A stretch of 64,000 nucleotides of DNA from Nilaparvata lugens (GCF_014356525.2 NC_052508.1:62520047-62584046), one strand, 5' to 3'; counted from the stretch's first letter, positions 1 to 12,406 are shown. Numbers and translations are program-made. Notes: generated by a model from the letters alone, not told the origin.

Positions 1-543
1 CAAAGATGCCCTTTTTCCTTCCCTTCCCAAAGGAAAGTACTCTCTCTTAACCCACCCTCCAATGGAGAGTCATGCACAGACCAGACAGAAAAGAGAGAGA
101 AAGTATGTGTATGTGTCTGTGTGTGTGTGAGAGAGTGAGTGAGAAAGTGTTGGAGAGTGTGACAGGGTGACCACGGAAATCAATTTGTAAGACAAGATGT
201 CAGAGCTTGCCCGCCAATCCGAGTCCAAGTCACTTGTTGAGTACAAGTAGTCATGTATGCTCCTGCTTACACGCATTGAAACAATCTGTGGTCAACCATG
301 TAAGGTCCAAAGATTCCTATTCTCTTGGATTCTTCTACTTTTTGAGTGAGAGCTTACTGCTACTACTTGACGTGTTCCTGCAATAAATTACCATTGATTC
401 TCTCCCAATCATTGGCTTCATTATGTGTATTTGTGAATGTGAATGAATGAATTCATTCATTCATACAAGTTCACTGCCCACCAGATCAAGGATAAATCCA
501 GTCGAACTTGGAGGACTCTAGTTTATCCAATAAATCACTGTTA
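1..543. other. Spacer with short CA/GA-type microsatellite
   Basis: No gene is supported here. Positions 85-165 hold a degenerate (AG)n/(TG)n microsatellite, which creates a spurious Ser/Leu/His-rich minus-strand frame. Around 441-467 there is a short (GAAT)n/(ATTC)n palindromic stretch. The rest is unremarkable AT-rich sequence. Confidence 0.6.
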
Positions 544-985
544 AATTTAATCAAGAGTGATTGATTGATTGATTGATTGAGTACTTTATTTATGTAGATT
601 ACAATATATACTGTCTTATACACTTATATACAATAGCTTACAATACAGCAAAATTATAGATGAATTTACATGATATAGACTAAGAAAATAATTATTGAAC
701 TGTATATGATATGAAAAAGCAATTTGTAATATAATAATATATTATATAGATAATAATTATATTGTTATGCATCTACATAAATTGGCGGAGATTTGGACAT
801 ATCAATGTCCATTCTTCGGAAAGAATATTAAAAATATCCTCCCCACTAACTCTCTACCAAAACGTTAATTTCATTATTTAAACTAAGGATTTATTCATTA
901 ATGGAAATATTGTGAAAGTTTTAATCAATATGAATATTAAGAGAAAAAAAACAGAAATTTATAAACTAAAATAATTATATAGGTA
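544..985 (-). mobile_element. 5'-truncated non-LTR retrotransposon or SINE 3' end, copy 1
   Basis: Read on the minus strand, this segment ends in AATAAAGTACTCAATCAATC, giving a (TCAA)n-type tail at 544-580. The same 3' sequence recurs at 39527-39737 (minus) and 53910-54316 (plus). The copies share the tail end and stop at different points upstream, which is the pattern of 5' truncation in target-primed reverse transcription. No reverse transcriptase coding is left, so the LINE clade cannot be named and a SINE is also possible. Confidence 0.6.
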
Positions 986-1097
986 GATAAGATCAAATAA
1001 TTGATTAATAAAATGAAGTAGGCTGAAAGTAGATCAGGGTGATCAACTTTCAGTAATATACAGCAGTATGCAGTGGATAATTGAAATAACATGAGTT

Positions 1098-1176
<79 letters not shown>

Positions 1177-3290
1177 TCGTTCTATAACAGGTTGTCACGT
1201 TGTACTTTAGTACCATCAAATATTTTGAAATGAACCAATGAATTTTAATAGAATTATAGAATGGAAAAGAAAGTTAGACCTAGTCAAAGGATCAACCACT
1301 TAAATCGAATATTATAGCGATTAGAGTAATAGTATTATCAAAAATGATAAGAAAACATGTATAATTGTGATTCAACAACTATGAGAATCCATTGGCAAAT
1401 TAAAAATTATAAAGCGGCTTACTTATTATTGGCGGATTATAAAAAATAAAAGTTTGCATGTACGTTGAGGTTAGAATTATTTGTTTACATTTTGAAAAGA
1501 ATCAGTCGATCTTGAATAAATCGATAATTATTTGAATCAATACTGAGCGAATCAGCTGATCACTCGATCAACCAGTATAATAGGTTGAATTATAAAAATT
1601 TACTCACAAAAGATGTGTTATTGTATATACTAAGGAAGGTCGATGTATAGAAATACGGACAACTATTATTATTGTATAAATATTTATTATAATCTAAAAA
1701 GCACGAAAATCCAGAGTATACAAAACTCATATAAAAAACTAAATGTATAGGCTATGTTTATTAACATCGTATATCGAGATTTATTTATGAATTAATTCAA
1801 GATAAACACTCCATATATTTGTATAAAAACTTCTTATTTAATTTTTTCTATTATAAAGTTGAGGAAGCCCTGATTCTGAGGCGACCAATTGTATTGAGTT
1901 TATTAAATTGAAGGCCAATCAGAAAGAAGCTTACAAAGTTGTTCAAGGAAGAGATAAATTTTTCTGAAAACCACCTTCTTCTGGCTTAAGATCTTGACCT
2001 GAGAGGATGCACACAGAGTTTAGGGTTCTTTCTTCTTTAAAATTTAAAATTATCAAGCCAACCTCTTTTTAAATGTGAAATATTTGTATTAAATGTTAAA
2101 TTATCTGTGAACTCAGTGTTGTTAAAGAGTCGTAATTTACAATCAATTCCCATAAATATATCTTTAATTCAGAAAAAAATCTATAAGAAATCTGGACCAC
2201 GCGTTAGCCCAGCAGAGACGAGAGGAGCCTGCCTAATTAATTATTGGAAATAATTAATTCAATCCACGAGACCGTCGAGAACTTCATTAATGTGAGTGAT
2301 AAATCAAACGAGCTCGTTTCAAGGCCTTTTAAATATAGTGGGGAAATTAATTAAAGCGCTATTAAAATTAACTTAAATCCAATAAGAAGTCACAACGTGT
2401 TGAGTATTATCACATAGTTTGTAAGAACATTTTATAAATTTATTTGATATATGTAGGAAGCTTACTTCCATGCACGGCCCGAACTCATATAAAACCCTGA
2501 GATCTCATGTTGAATATTAATTTATTAATTATTATTTTTGCTAATTGATCAAAGCAAGCCATATCAAACCTATAGACCAAACAGGTTTTTATTTGTAGAA
2601 TTTTGAATTGACTGGAAGTCTAAGCATCAGTATTAAATATAATGTGTACTTATGAATTTGAAACTCACTATTGTGAAAGCTATTAAATCCTGTGATAATT
2701 GTTCAGATTTTAGAAAAGAATTTATTAAAGAAAATTATAGATATAAGAAAATTTTATATATATTGAAAAATTATAGATATCGAATATTTTATATACACTG
2801 TTTTATGGGAATATATTTTGTGTTTTATGTCAGCATACAAATCATAGAAATTTATTTTATCCTAATTCATCTCGTGATATACAGTTTGAGCTGTTTTAGT
2901 ACCAATAAATATTCAGCAGCACATAAAATTATTGAATCAAGTAATATTAATCTTATTCAGAGCACTCAATATTTATCATCCTTTGATGATAATCATTTTA
3001 GTCTGCCAGAACAAGTATATTGAAAAATTATATTAATAAGGTTCCAGTTATATCATATAAGGATCCAGAGAGCTTCAAGAACTGGCGTTGTAAGTTCTAA
3101 GGAATTTTGGAAGGATAAATTGGTGAATACCTGTGTTCATGACGAGCGTTTTAAGAATCAACTAGAAACAACTATAGTTGGTCATTCTCTAGTGGTACAT
3201 GGTTACTGATAATCAGTCATCAAATATTCTTTTAATTCCTCACTGGTATTCTCCAAGAACTTCATAGAAGCAGCGGTAAGAATTATTCAT
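986..3290. other. AT-rich spacer, no supported gene
   Basis: I see no recognisable coding sequence. A 123-codon open frame at 2652-3023 is rich in Ile, Tyr, Phe and Lys, as expected for translated AT-rich DNA; it has no motif I recognise and no splice or repeat support. The (TA)n run at 1102-1171 is listed separately. Confidence 0.5.
1102..1171. repeat. (TA)n microsatellite
   Basis: About 35 uninterrupted TA dinucleotides. The tract is self-complementary and can extrude as a hairpin or cruciform. It is probably length-variable between individuals. Confidence 0.95.
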
Positions 3291-3324
3291 CACTGGTCAT
3301 TGAACCTTATGGTGATTAATTGTA

Positions 3325-3400
3325 TTTGGAAAATTCATGTATCTACCACTGAGCTAGAGCTGAGGTTTGAACCCAGTAATTTTGCGAGCCGGACGGCCTT
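3325..3400 (-). repeat. tRNA-like SINE fragment with boxes in inverted order
   Basis: On the minus strand TAGCTCAGTGGTAG (complement of about 3341-3354) matches a tRNA D-arm/A-box. GGGTTCAAACCT (complement of about 3363-3374) resembles a TPsiC-arm/B-box. On that strand the B-box-like element comes before the A-box-like element with only a few bases between, so this is not a functional tRNA gene. A junction between two tRNA-derived SINE units, or a fragment of one, is the simplest reading. Confidence 0.35.
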
Positions 3401-4026
3401 AATTTTTGTGAATTTATTCGCAAAAGAGGGAATTAGCGACTGCTCTTGTAAATATCAAGAACATCGTATCATCTGTAAGGGATTTGCAATTTACCACCTT
3501 ACAAGGTTTAAAGGTTTGTAAGAGGAGAGATAAGATAAGCGGGTGGATGTGATTTTATTTGAAAATTCTCATAAAATTGTTAGGAAAAGAAGTCAAGGTA
3601 TGTGTCCGCTCACTTTTACTACACATTCTTCAAACCAGATCAGGATATTAAGGTAACTTATTTCAAACTTAGAAATAAGCCTATTTCGAGTTCAAATTAG
3701 TGTCCATTTCGAGTGGAAGGTCGTCAATGATATAAGTCTACTCTTTGACAGCCATGTATGAAATTTTCCATTGTTTCACAAGGATCAATCTTTTTAGTAG
3801 TTTGTGTACAAGTCTACATTTTATTCAATGGAAATTTATCAAATAGAAATTGGTCCTTGCATAAGTTACTGTAATATCACGTGTTGATTCATTATATAAA
3901 TTAATTTTCACACACAATTTCACTATATTGAATAACAATTGGTGAGAAGATGATTCTATCATGTAATAATTTTCCTCACAAATTGTGATTTCTCACTGAA
4001 ATATCTCAATAAGGACGAGGCCACAC

Positions 4027-4176
4027 TAGCGTTTTTCAGGTGCTATCCAGACGGGTCGGCAGGGCAGGAAGCTCTCCGGTTGGCTGATTAGGTTGACGTT
4101 CGGGAATCAGCTGATAATCAGCCAATCGGAGAGCTTCCTGTCCTGCCGCCTCCTCTAGAAACGCCTGTAAACGCTC
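4027..4176. repeat. Short foldback element
   Basis: An imperfect inverted repeat. GGCAGGGCAGGAAGCTCTCC with the following TTGGCTGATTA (about 4059-4089) pairs with TAATCAGCCAATCGGAGAGC and the following TTCCTGTCCTGCCGCC (about 4115-4150). The outer parts, ACTAGCGTTTTTCAGG and CCTGTAAACGCTCG, also pair partly. This suggests a MITE-like foldback element of about 150 bp directly outside the large palindrome. Confidence 0.5.
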
Positions 4177-4262
4177 GTTTGGCATTGCCGTTGGACATAT
4201 TTTAGTGAGAAAACACAATTAGTGAGGAAAATTTCATGACTAAATCATCCCTTGAATAATAT

Positions 4263-4525
4263 CATAGAGAAACAATAGCGTAAGTAGATATCCCATGGTA
4301 TAGGGAATTTATGTCGCAACTTTTACTGTTATCTCAAACCGATTACTGTCAATTATTGTCAATTTTCACTGTTTTGTTGGGGTGATAGTGTATGAACGGC
4401 ACAACTTGAGAGACTACCAGGATCACACAGCTGCTACGTGAACTATCGGCTTGGGATAACAGTAAAAGTTGCGACATAAATGCCCCATACCATGGGATAT
4501 CTACTTATGCTATCGTTTCTCTATG
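4263..4525. mobile_element. 263-bp TIR element (CATAG family), copy A
   Basis: Starts CATAGAGAAACAATAGCG and ends with the reverse complement, CGTTTCTCTATG, with terminal inverted repeats of about 75 bp. It is flanked by a perfect 7-bp duplication, ATAATAT, at 4256-4262 and 4526-4532. It has no coding capacity, so it would depend on a transposase supplied elsewhere. The same family occurs at 6191-6453, 26330-28575, 49954-50227 and 50792-50843. The superfamily is unresolved. Confidence 0.85.
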
Positions 4526-6190
4526 ATAATATTGCCATTGCCAAGCTTGAAATATGGAGAGGGAAACACCAACTAATAATGTGTGAAATAACAACTATGA
4601 GCTAGGATAACAATCCTAGATATTGTTTGATACCAATAGAGAACTTAATCAATTGTACAATTTCGCAATCATGTCATTTCTCCATGATCTTCGTATCACA
4701 AAAAGACCTGAATATTATCTTGAATATTTTGTCAATTGTTAATATTGATTCGAAATGAAATAACCCTCCAAAGCCTGCAAGAAGAACATCTGTCATGAAT
4801 TCTCCCTTGTGAGCATGGAACATATTACTGAAAATCATTGAAAGCTTAATAATAATTGTTCCAATGTCTCAACACTAGAGTATTTTTTTATCTCTTTTCT
4901 GTATAGGACTACTTGTAATATAAATATAAAGAAATAAGAATCTCAGTACCCTTTTTTTGAAATATTCATAATATTACTAGAGTATTTCTACATGAATTTT
5001 TGTTTTACTATGCAGACCCACATATTGTTCAATATCAATTAGTGATCAAATATCTCTTCCATACTCACAAGCTATCATTTTCTTGAATATTGCGTTCCAC
5101 TCACAGTCCTACATATTGTTCAATAGCTAGAGGAATAATTATTAATCGATTCCGTATGAAATTACTGGTTTGCTGGCTGAGCCAATCATTAGGATTCACA
5201 CAAGAGCTGAGCCGTATTATTCGAGTCGGACATTTTTGTCTCTACTCTATCATCAATTCGTACATGGAAACGTGTGGAAAGAAGAAGAATTCGGTTACTT
5301 TGTGTTTCGACGCGAGTAATTACAAGGAAAACGAAAAAGAAACAAACGGCTATTCAATCATTCCGTTTGTTTCTTTTTCGTTTTCCTTGTAATTACTCGC
5401 GTCGAAACACAAAGTAACCGAATTCTTCTTCTTTCCACACGTTTCCATGTACGAATTGATGATAGAGTAGAGACAAAAATGTCCGACTCGAATAATTACG
5501 GCTCAGCTCTTGTGTGAATCCTAATGATTGGCTCAGCCAGCAAACCAGTAATTTCATACGGAATCGATTAATAATTATTCCTCTAGCTATTGAACAATAT
5601 GTAGGACTGTGAGTGGAACGCAATTCAAGAAAATAATAGCTTTGTGAGTATGGAAGAGATATTTGATCACTAATTGATATTGAACAATATGTGGGTCTGC
5701 ATAGTAAAACAAAATTCATGTAGAAATACTCTAGTAATATTATGAATATTTCAAAAAAGGGTACTGAGATTCTTATTTCTTTATATTTATATTACAAGTA
5801 GTCCTATACAGAAAAGAGATAAAAAATACTCTAGTGTTGAGACATTGGAACAATTATTATTAAGCTTTCAATTGATTTTCAGTAATATGTTTCCATGCTC
5901 ACAAGGGAGAATTCATGACAGATGCTCTTCTTGCAGGCTTTGGAGGGTTATTTCATTTCGAATCAATATTAACAATTGACAAAATATTCAAGATAATATT
6001 CAGGTCTTTTTGTGATCATAAATCTTCTTCATGAAGAAATGACATGATTGCGAAATTGTACAATTGATTAAGTTCTCTATTGGTATCAAACAATATCTAG
6101 GATTGTTATCCTAGCTCATAGTTGTTATTTCACACATTATTAGTTGGTGTTTCCCTCTCCATATTTCAAGCTTGGCAATGGCAATATTAT

Positions 6191-6453
6191 CATAGAGAAA
6201 CGATAGCATAAGTAGATATCCCATGGTATGGGGCATTTATGTCGCAACTTTTACTGTTATCCCAAGCCGATAGTTCACGTAGCAGCTGTGTGATCCTGGT
6301 AGTCTCTCAAGTTGTGCCGTTCATACACTATCACCCCAACAAAACAGTGAAAATTGACAATAATTGACAGTAATCGGTTTGAGATAACAGTAAAAGTTGC
6401 GACATAAATTCCCTATACCATGGGATATCTACTTACGCTATTGTTTCTCTATG
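6191..6453. mobile_element. 263-bp TIR element (CATAG family), copy B
   Basis: Mirror image of the element at 4263-4525 in the other palindrome arm. The flanking 7-bp duplication ATATTAT (6184-6190 and 6454-6460) is the reverse complement of the one in the left arm. This shows copy B arose by the inverted duplication and not by a separate transposition. Confidence 0.85.
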
Positions 6454-6559
6454 ATATTATTCAAGGTATGATTCAGTCATGAGATTTTCCTCACAATTGT
6501 GTTTTCTCACTAAAATATGTACTACAAAATGCACACTACAGTATAATAATATATTGATA

Positions 6560-7241
6560 CTAGCCGTCAGGCTCGCTTCGCTCGCCATATCCATCTAGCC
6601 AGGGGGCTCCGCCCCCTGGACCCCCGACTGGATCGTCCAGGAATGAGATCAGCAGGCTCGCTTCGCTCGCCTGCATTTTTCATTTGAGCATTTTTATCAT
6701 ATGTTAGAACAATCCAGTCGGGGGTCCAGACTAAACGTCTGGCTAAACGGATATGGCGAGCGAAGCGAGCCTGACGGCTAGTAATATAATATTCCCAGGA
6801 TTGAAGTAGCAGTGCCCAATCAATTTTTCCGTGATAAATGCATTTAAATCTTCAACTTGGTGCCAACCTAACAAAGTCAACTCAACTTAATGCCAACCTG
6901 ACAAAATTATTAATTTAGTTGCCAGTTAACAACTGTTTCGAAGAGGTACTCTATCTAGATTATAGTTCTATAGTAACATATGATATGGAAATTTCAATTA
7001 TAATTAAGAGATTGGGAGAAGAAGAATATACATGCTAAAAGACGAACTTTAAACCCTTAAAAACAACCCTTAGAGTTAAAATATTGCCAAAAGATTTCTT
7101 AGTGCGCCTCTAAAAGGCCAACTGAACATACCTACCAAATTTGAATGTTTTTGGTCCGGTAGATTTTTAGTTATGCGAGTGAGTGAGTGAGTGAGTGAGT
7201 GAGTGAGTGAGTCAGTGCCATTTCGCTTTTATATATATAGA
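6560..7241 (-). mobile_element. Non-autonomous Helitron-like element, copy 1
   Basis: Read on the minus strand, the element begins TCTATATATATAAAAGCG immediately after an A and ends CCTGACGGCTAG immediately before a T. This matches the Helitron rules: 5' TC, 3' CTRR, insertion between A and T, no target duplication. Near the 5' end is a (TCAC)n tract (plus strand 7170-7212). The last 220 bp (6560-6781) form a large inverted repeat in which the GAGCGAAGCGAGCCTGACGG motif occurs at both ends. No Rep/helicase coding is present. A near full-length relative lies at 47358-48033 and a partial one at 9941-10188. The Helitron assignment comes from terminal features only. Confidence 0.6.
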
Positions 7242-8400
7242 TTACTAGAACACTACAATCTTACTATGAAATAATGATATAGAACCAAAAAATGTTTTGA
7301 AATAGTTATGTTGTGTTTTGTCATGTCCAATTTTCCAATTGTATTGTGTTTATCGTGTTTAGTTGAATTGTATTGTACAGGTTATGTTGATTTATTTTTG
7401 TCAGTTGTTCTATTCGGTTGCAGTACAACTTGTGGTGTACTACTATTCCTTTATTTCTACTTGTATGAGAACAAGTCATTTATGTCTTGGTGGTATTTTC
7501 TCTTCATGGATTAAAATTGCAAAGATAACGTGGATTTGTGAATAGTGTGTATACCATTATGTTCATAGTACGAGTACAGTTATACTAAGGTAATCATCAT
7601 TTTATGTGATACCTATCTAATTCATAATTTTTCCGAGGCTTCAATATTATGCTAATCACTATCCAACTGATCACTTAACAGATAATTAATTTTAAAATCT
7701 ATCAATTTGACATCATTCAATAAAAATGGAGTCCATGGACTGACGAAATGTCATTAACCAATGAGAGTGCGTTGTGGGCGTGGACTAGGAAGAAGCTGTA
7801 GTGTACTAGCATGTTATTGGTGGATGTTGTGTGACTTGTATCTCTAGATCTCTCAGCCGACGGTATCAACAAATAGCATAGAAGAAAGGCGTTCCGAGAG
7901 GAGACTTCTAGTTTCGGAACATTTTCAATTGGTCATTTGTATTGTATTAATTTGGTAATGTATATGTTATACAAAGATGTAATCATTGGATATTCATTGT
8001 TCCATAGTTTTCGTATTTTCCCGATTGAATGATGTAATTGTTGGATATCCGATCTATTTTCGTGTAAATTCGGGTGATTCTGTGGAAGAGAAACGTTCAA
8101 ATTCGATCAAATTCCACCATTTGTAATACTAATAATTTGCCTTCCTCATAGAATGTCTGTGTGAGACATGATGCATCCTTTATTCTTCATACAACATCCG
8201 TTGTTGAGTTATTGAATTTTTAAAGTAACAAAATGATAGTATATTATATTTTCTCTTTTTTATCATCTTCACTTCAGGGATTATTAATTAACCGGTTTAT
8301 TATCTATTTATTATATCGATGATATTTAACATAATATTTCGATAAGATTCTAAATACACTGAATTCTTATTATAATATATCATGTTGAATACATTTTGAT
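7242..8400. other. Spacer, no supported gene
   Basis: AT-rich sequence. Two overlapping frames of 60-68 codons around 7308-7545 are hydrophobic translations of T-rich DNA without recognisable motifs. Confidence 0.45.
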
Positions 8401-8439
8401 GATTTTTGTTTGCTTTTTTCAGATGATTTCCTCCGATTT

Positions 8440-8572
8440 TTGCAGATTTGATGCAAAAACTGGACTTTTGTATAACTGAATTTCTTTTAACTTATATGAC
8501 GTTTGTTTTTAACATTATTGTAATGTTTTACAACAATAAAGAATGATTTTATTTGATTTGATTCGATTCATA
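8440..8572 (+). mobile_element. Probable LINE 3' tail
   Basis: The segment ends CAACAATAAAGAATGATTTT followed by (ATTTG)n-like repeats at about 8550-8570. A polyadenylation-like AATAAA followed by a short tandem tail is typical of insect LINE 3' ends. No coding remnant is recognisable upstream and the 5' boundary is not defined. Confidence 0.35.
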
Positions 8573-9940
8573 GTGAGATCGAACTTTCCACTATTATTAT
8601 TAAATAGTTGATTAAGTTTATCACCTGGTATATGTGCTTTATTTATATTGAATAGATAAATGAATAAATATTGTTAAGTTTTGCCTCGGGAGATTGAGTC
8701 AAACAAGACTCCAACCATCTCAGGGGACAAAGGTAGTTGAAAAGTGTGGCGTTCCACATGTTGTGCATCTCTCTCGTGCAACTTGTTGCATGCAACAAAC
8801 GATCAAACCTATTAAAAACGTCGATACAGACAACTCAGCTTACGTCTCTGTAGTGGAATTCACTTTATCGTGTCAGCATTGTTTGAGTGAGAAAAATTTA
8901 TGTTTTCTTAAGGAATGCTGCTCACCTCAACCTATAGTGAGATCCACTTAATACGGTCAGAATTGTTTAAATGTAAAACATTGATATTATTGTAGAGGAA
9001 TGCTGACAGTAGAAAGTGATTCTTACTGTAGCGGTACAATTGTTCCTTTCCAACTCCGAATACTGTATTATTACTAATTTGCTGGGGCAAGTGTAATTGG
9101 GTAATTACTAGAGGCATACCCACAGAAAAACAAATTAGTCCGCAAACTAGCTTCACAAGAAAACCCGTGTAAAAATCAAGTTCACCACCATTGCGCTGAA
9201 AAAATCCACTTAATATCAAGGTATCACTAATGGAATCCAAGTCTAATGAATTATTTTGTGAATTTACTTCATAACTCCCGGGAATTGAACGTACTATCAC
9301 GCAAAGATATATCATTCATTTATTGGAGCAGCTATGATCAGGTTCAGATCAAACAGTCATCGTTTCTTATAAATAACGTTGATGTTCCTCATTCAATTAA
9401 TACTGACAGAAATGAATCTCAATCCAATGCCGTAACTGACATCATTAATCTTGTCGTAGTAATTTCTTAAAGTGTAATTTCAAAAGTGTATCAGCTTGCC
9501 AGATTATTGGTTCATTATAATGATAGATCAGAATATTTACATTTTTATAGCTGTTTTCCTCGTGATTATCTATTTCCCTCTTTCAATTACATTAGTTACA
9601 TGTCTCCTGTGGCACTTTTTATAGGCTCATGGAAGTAAATTAATTTTTGGGGCGCTGGTGTACGTGATTTGAGGTAGTTTCACGGGATTGGTTGAACTTG
9701 AACGAGGGTAACAGTCTCTTTTTTATGTTTGATTGAACTTTTTAATGGCGGATTGCAACGTCATAGTTCAGTATAGATAGCTGGATATCCATGAATATTT
9801 TTATGACTAAATAATGTTTTCCACTTGAACTAGGGTACCAAACTCTTCATGTTTGATTGAAGTTAACTTGTTTTATCAAAGTCAAACTATGTAAATCTAT
9901 GATATAAACTCCATACAACGTATTCATGATTTATGCTGTA
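8573..9940. other. Spacer with a degenerate TATAGTGAG-type repeat
   Basis: Around 8850-9020 there are diverged copies of motifs also seen near 46400, 51430 and 55260 (TAGTGAGATTCAC and AATGCTGACAGT), so a short repeat family is present. The small frames at 8694-8951 and 8932-9315 overlap these repeats on opposite strands and are not supported as genes. Confidence 0.4.
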
Positions 9941-10188
9941 CTAGCCGTCAGGCTCGCTTCGCTCGCCATATACGTCTAGCAAGGGGGCTCCGCCCCCTGG
10001 ACCCCCGACTGGATCGTCCAAGAATGAGATCAGCAGGCTCGCTTCGCTCGCCTGCATTTTTCATTTGAGCATTTTTATCATATGTTAGGACAATCCAGTC
10101 GGGGGTTCAGACTAAACGTCTGGCTAAACGGATATGGCGAGCGAAGCGAGCCTGACGGCTAGTGATATAATATTCCCAGGATTGAAGT
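9941..10188 (-). mobile_element. Non-autonomous Helitron-like element, truncated copy
   Basis: Contains the same palindromic 3' end of about 220 bp as 6560-6781, terminating on the minus strand in CTAG followed by T. Similarity runs on only through the TATTCCCAGGATTGAAG segment and then stops near 10188, so the copy lacks the 5' half including the (TCAC)n tract and the TCTATATATA start. Confidence 0.6.
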
Positions 10189-10420
10189 GGATGTATCCAT
10201 GCAATGAGTTGTCTATGAAATTTCCGTTGGTATTGCTCAATAATCAGAAGAAATATGTCAGTGTCTTGAAAAAGATTATGGACCAAGAATAAAATTAATG
10301 CATTGTCACTTTACAATGAAAAGATTCCATTGCAAACTAGGTCAGTTGTGTCATCATCAATGTTGTATCTTATAATTAATGCTTTGATTAAAATATATTG
10401 TAACATAATTTTATCTGTAT

Positions 10421-12406
10421 TGTAACATATTTAAATCTGGGTAGATGAAAAGCCCTAACAGAAATAGTAATAGGTCTAAAAATAAAGTAATTGGCTAATA
10501 TCGCCAAGCAGATAATAAACAAGATTAGATAGCATCAGCTTGTTCTGGCTAAATGGTACAAGAACTTAAAAAGGATTTGAAGGAAGTTTACTACTCATAA
10601 ATAGATTATTTATAAAATATTTGAAGATTGAGGTTATATAGATGTATTCACGGATCGGTGACCTAGAGATCGATCAAACCGAAGAACGTAGAATCTGACC
10701 AAAACCCCTTGGCAGAGCTTTATTGCATTCGGATGGTGTGCAATGTGAAAAAACACCCGTCCACGTGGCTAATTATTAGTTAGCATGGAATTAATATTAA
10801 TATATAGAATATTAACTAGCATGCAAAGAGCATAAATAAAAAACCAAATAAAAATAATTTAATGTATTCAGGAAATAAGAGTTACCAGGCGCATGAATAC
10901 CTAATAAAATTTGCATGCACCAATAGTAAAACGGCAGTTAATAGGCGGCAACTGTAGGCCAATTCAAAAATATTTATATATATTTATATAAATGTACTAG
11001 ATTTTGTGTAAAAATTTGTGTAATCTATGTTATCAATATGGCTCGAATGCAAAGAAATTATTAATCATATAATCTAAGCAATATTTTGGCATTTTTTGTA
11101 AGATCTATTTGAATTTAATGGCGGAGGATTGAGATATTTAAATTTTATGCTAATTTGAAAGTCGGAAAGAGGATCTGTAAAACTTGAGAAGGAAGAACCA
11201 GCACTCGCCAGCCAGATGCCACCATAAGAGGACCCCAAATATTTTAGAGCGAAGTACCTTATTAATAATTTTGTAAAAGTTAAAGTTAAAGTAAATTATT
11301 AAATTTCTTAAAAGACTTCGTGATGCTATTGTGAAGCAGAAGTCATTTTTCATTTTAATTAAATTTATAACCCCTTGGAGGAGACGATTCCGGCTACCAT
11401 ATTCCCGGACCACATGGAGTTGGATCGACATCGGCGGCTTACAAGAAGATTTTCGACACGTGAGTGATTAAATTTGAATTTAGTGATGGGCGCCCTAGTG
11501 CTTCGAATAATCTGATGATCAAAGCTAGCTCGCCGAAAGGGTTATTATAAATTAAGAAATTAATAAGAGTAATACTTGCGCAAGTAAAAATTAGTATTAA
11601 AGGTATTTAATTGAAAGAAAAATATAGATCAATATTTTAGAAATTTCTATTTAATCAAAGAAGTACGAAATCTAGGCTATCAAACGTATGCATACAATAT
11701 TTAATTTTTGCAATACAATTTGCGATAATTTATCATAGTTCTAATTCACTAGATGAATGGCTCTACCTATTCCGTCAGGTGCCGAATCTTGCACCCTGAG
11801 ATAAAAATATATATTCGATACAAATAAATCTACTAAATACTAGAGATTTTAATATATAGATATATTGGATTATTAGTGGCTAATTTATCAAGCTGATCTT
11901 AGAGCACATATTTTTGATTGAATTATCCAAGCCGACAAGTATTAGCAAGTACATGTCACAGCTACATGCAAAGAATGCATATGATTTCAAGATAAAGGCA
12001 CATGGTAATGATTCGTGCCATAAATCTAGAATATAAAGTTAGCCTGTGATATTTTTATTGATTTCAAATATTGTTCTATTTTTATATTATATTTTTTATC
12101 GCTCTATATATATTTTTTGCCTCGATTGATCTTTGCATTATTTGTGTAATATATGTGTAAAATTTTCATGGTGTGCAATTTATTTTATATTCCTCATCTC
12201 TATAGTATAAGTATCATTTATATATATATATTTATTATTATTGAATTACAAGAGTTATTGGAGAAGCCCATATCTAGGCCTATCAAGATTTTTTAAGACT
12301 GAATACTATTAGAAAACCACGCCCTAATTATATTAAATCTCATGCTTTACCGACTGATGCCAAGCAGGAGGCTAATCGTTATTTTAATATAAAGAATAAC
12401 GTGACA
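10421..12406 (+). repeat. LTR 1 (5' LTR)
   Basis: 1986 bp, starting TGTAACATATTTAAATC and ending AACGTGACA, so it has the canonical TG...CA ends. It differs from LTR2 and LTR3 only by a few substitutions and 1-2 base indels. The upstream flank (10396-10406) repeats TATTGTAACAT, the same string that spans the LTR start, so the left boundary could in principle be misplaced by 22 bp. The 93-codon minus-strand frame inside (11150-11431) recurs in LTR2 but is shifted by a 1-bp deletion in LTR3. Confidence 0.85.

Larger units (their letters stand above)
4197..6519. repeat. Giant palindrome: about 1.15-kb arms, 13-nt spacer
   Basis: The left arm (about 4197-5349) is the near-exact reverse complement of the right arm (5363-6519), and the spacer at 5350-5362 is 13 nt. 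The inner boundary is very clean: AACAAACGG on the left and CCGTTTGTT on the right. The arms differ at scattered positions, for example around 4690 against 6020 and 4825 against 5885, so they have diverged after duplication or one is poorly sequenced. Each arm carries one copy of a 263-bp TIR element with the same 7-bp target duplication in mirror image, so that insertion came before the inverted duplication. The mirrored open frames (plus 5090-5392 and minus 5393-5719) are a consequence of the symmetry and match no family I recognise. Confidence 0.9.

Noticed and set aside
2652..3023. 123-codon plus-strand frame, membrane-protein-like in composition
   Set aside because: Ile/Tyr/Phe/Lys composition follows from the base composition. 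No homology was recognised and no splice sites or conserved context support it.
5090..5719. Two mirrored frames around the palindrome centre
   Set aside because: They mirror each other by symmetry of the inverted repeat, start and stop at the centre, and show no domain.
11150..11431. 93-codon minus-strand frame conserved in LTR1 and LTR2
   Set aside because: It is conserved only because the LTRs are nearly identical. LTR3 has a 1-bp deletion breaking it, and the protein has no recognisable feature.
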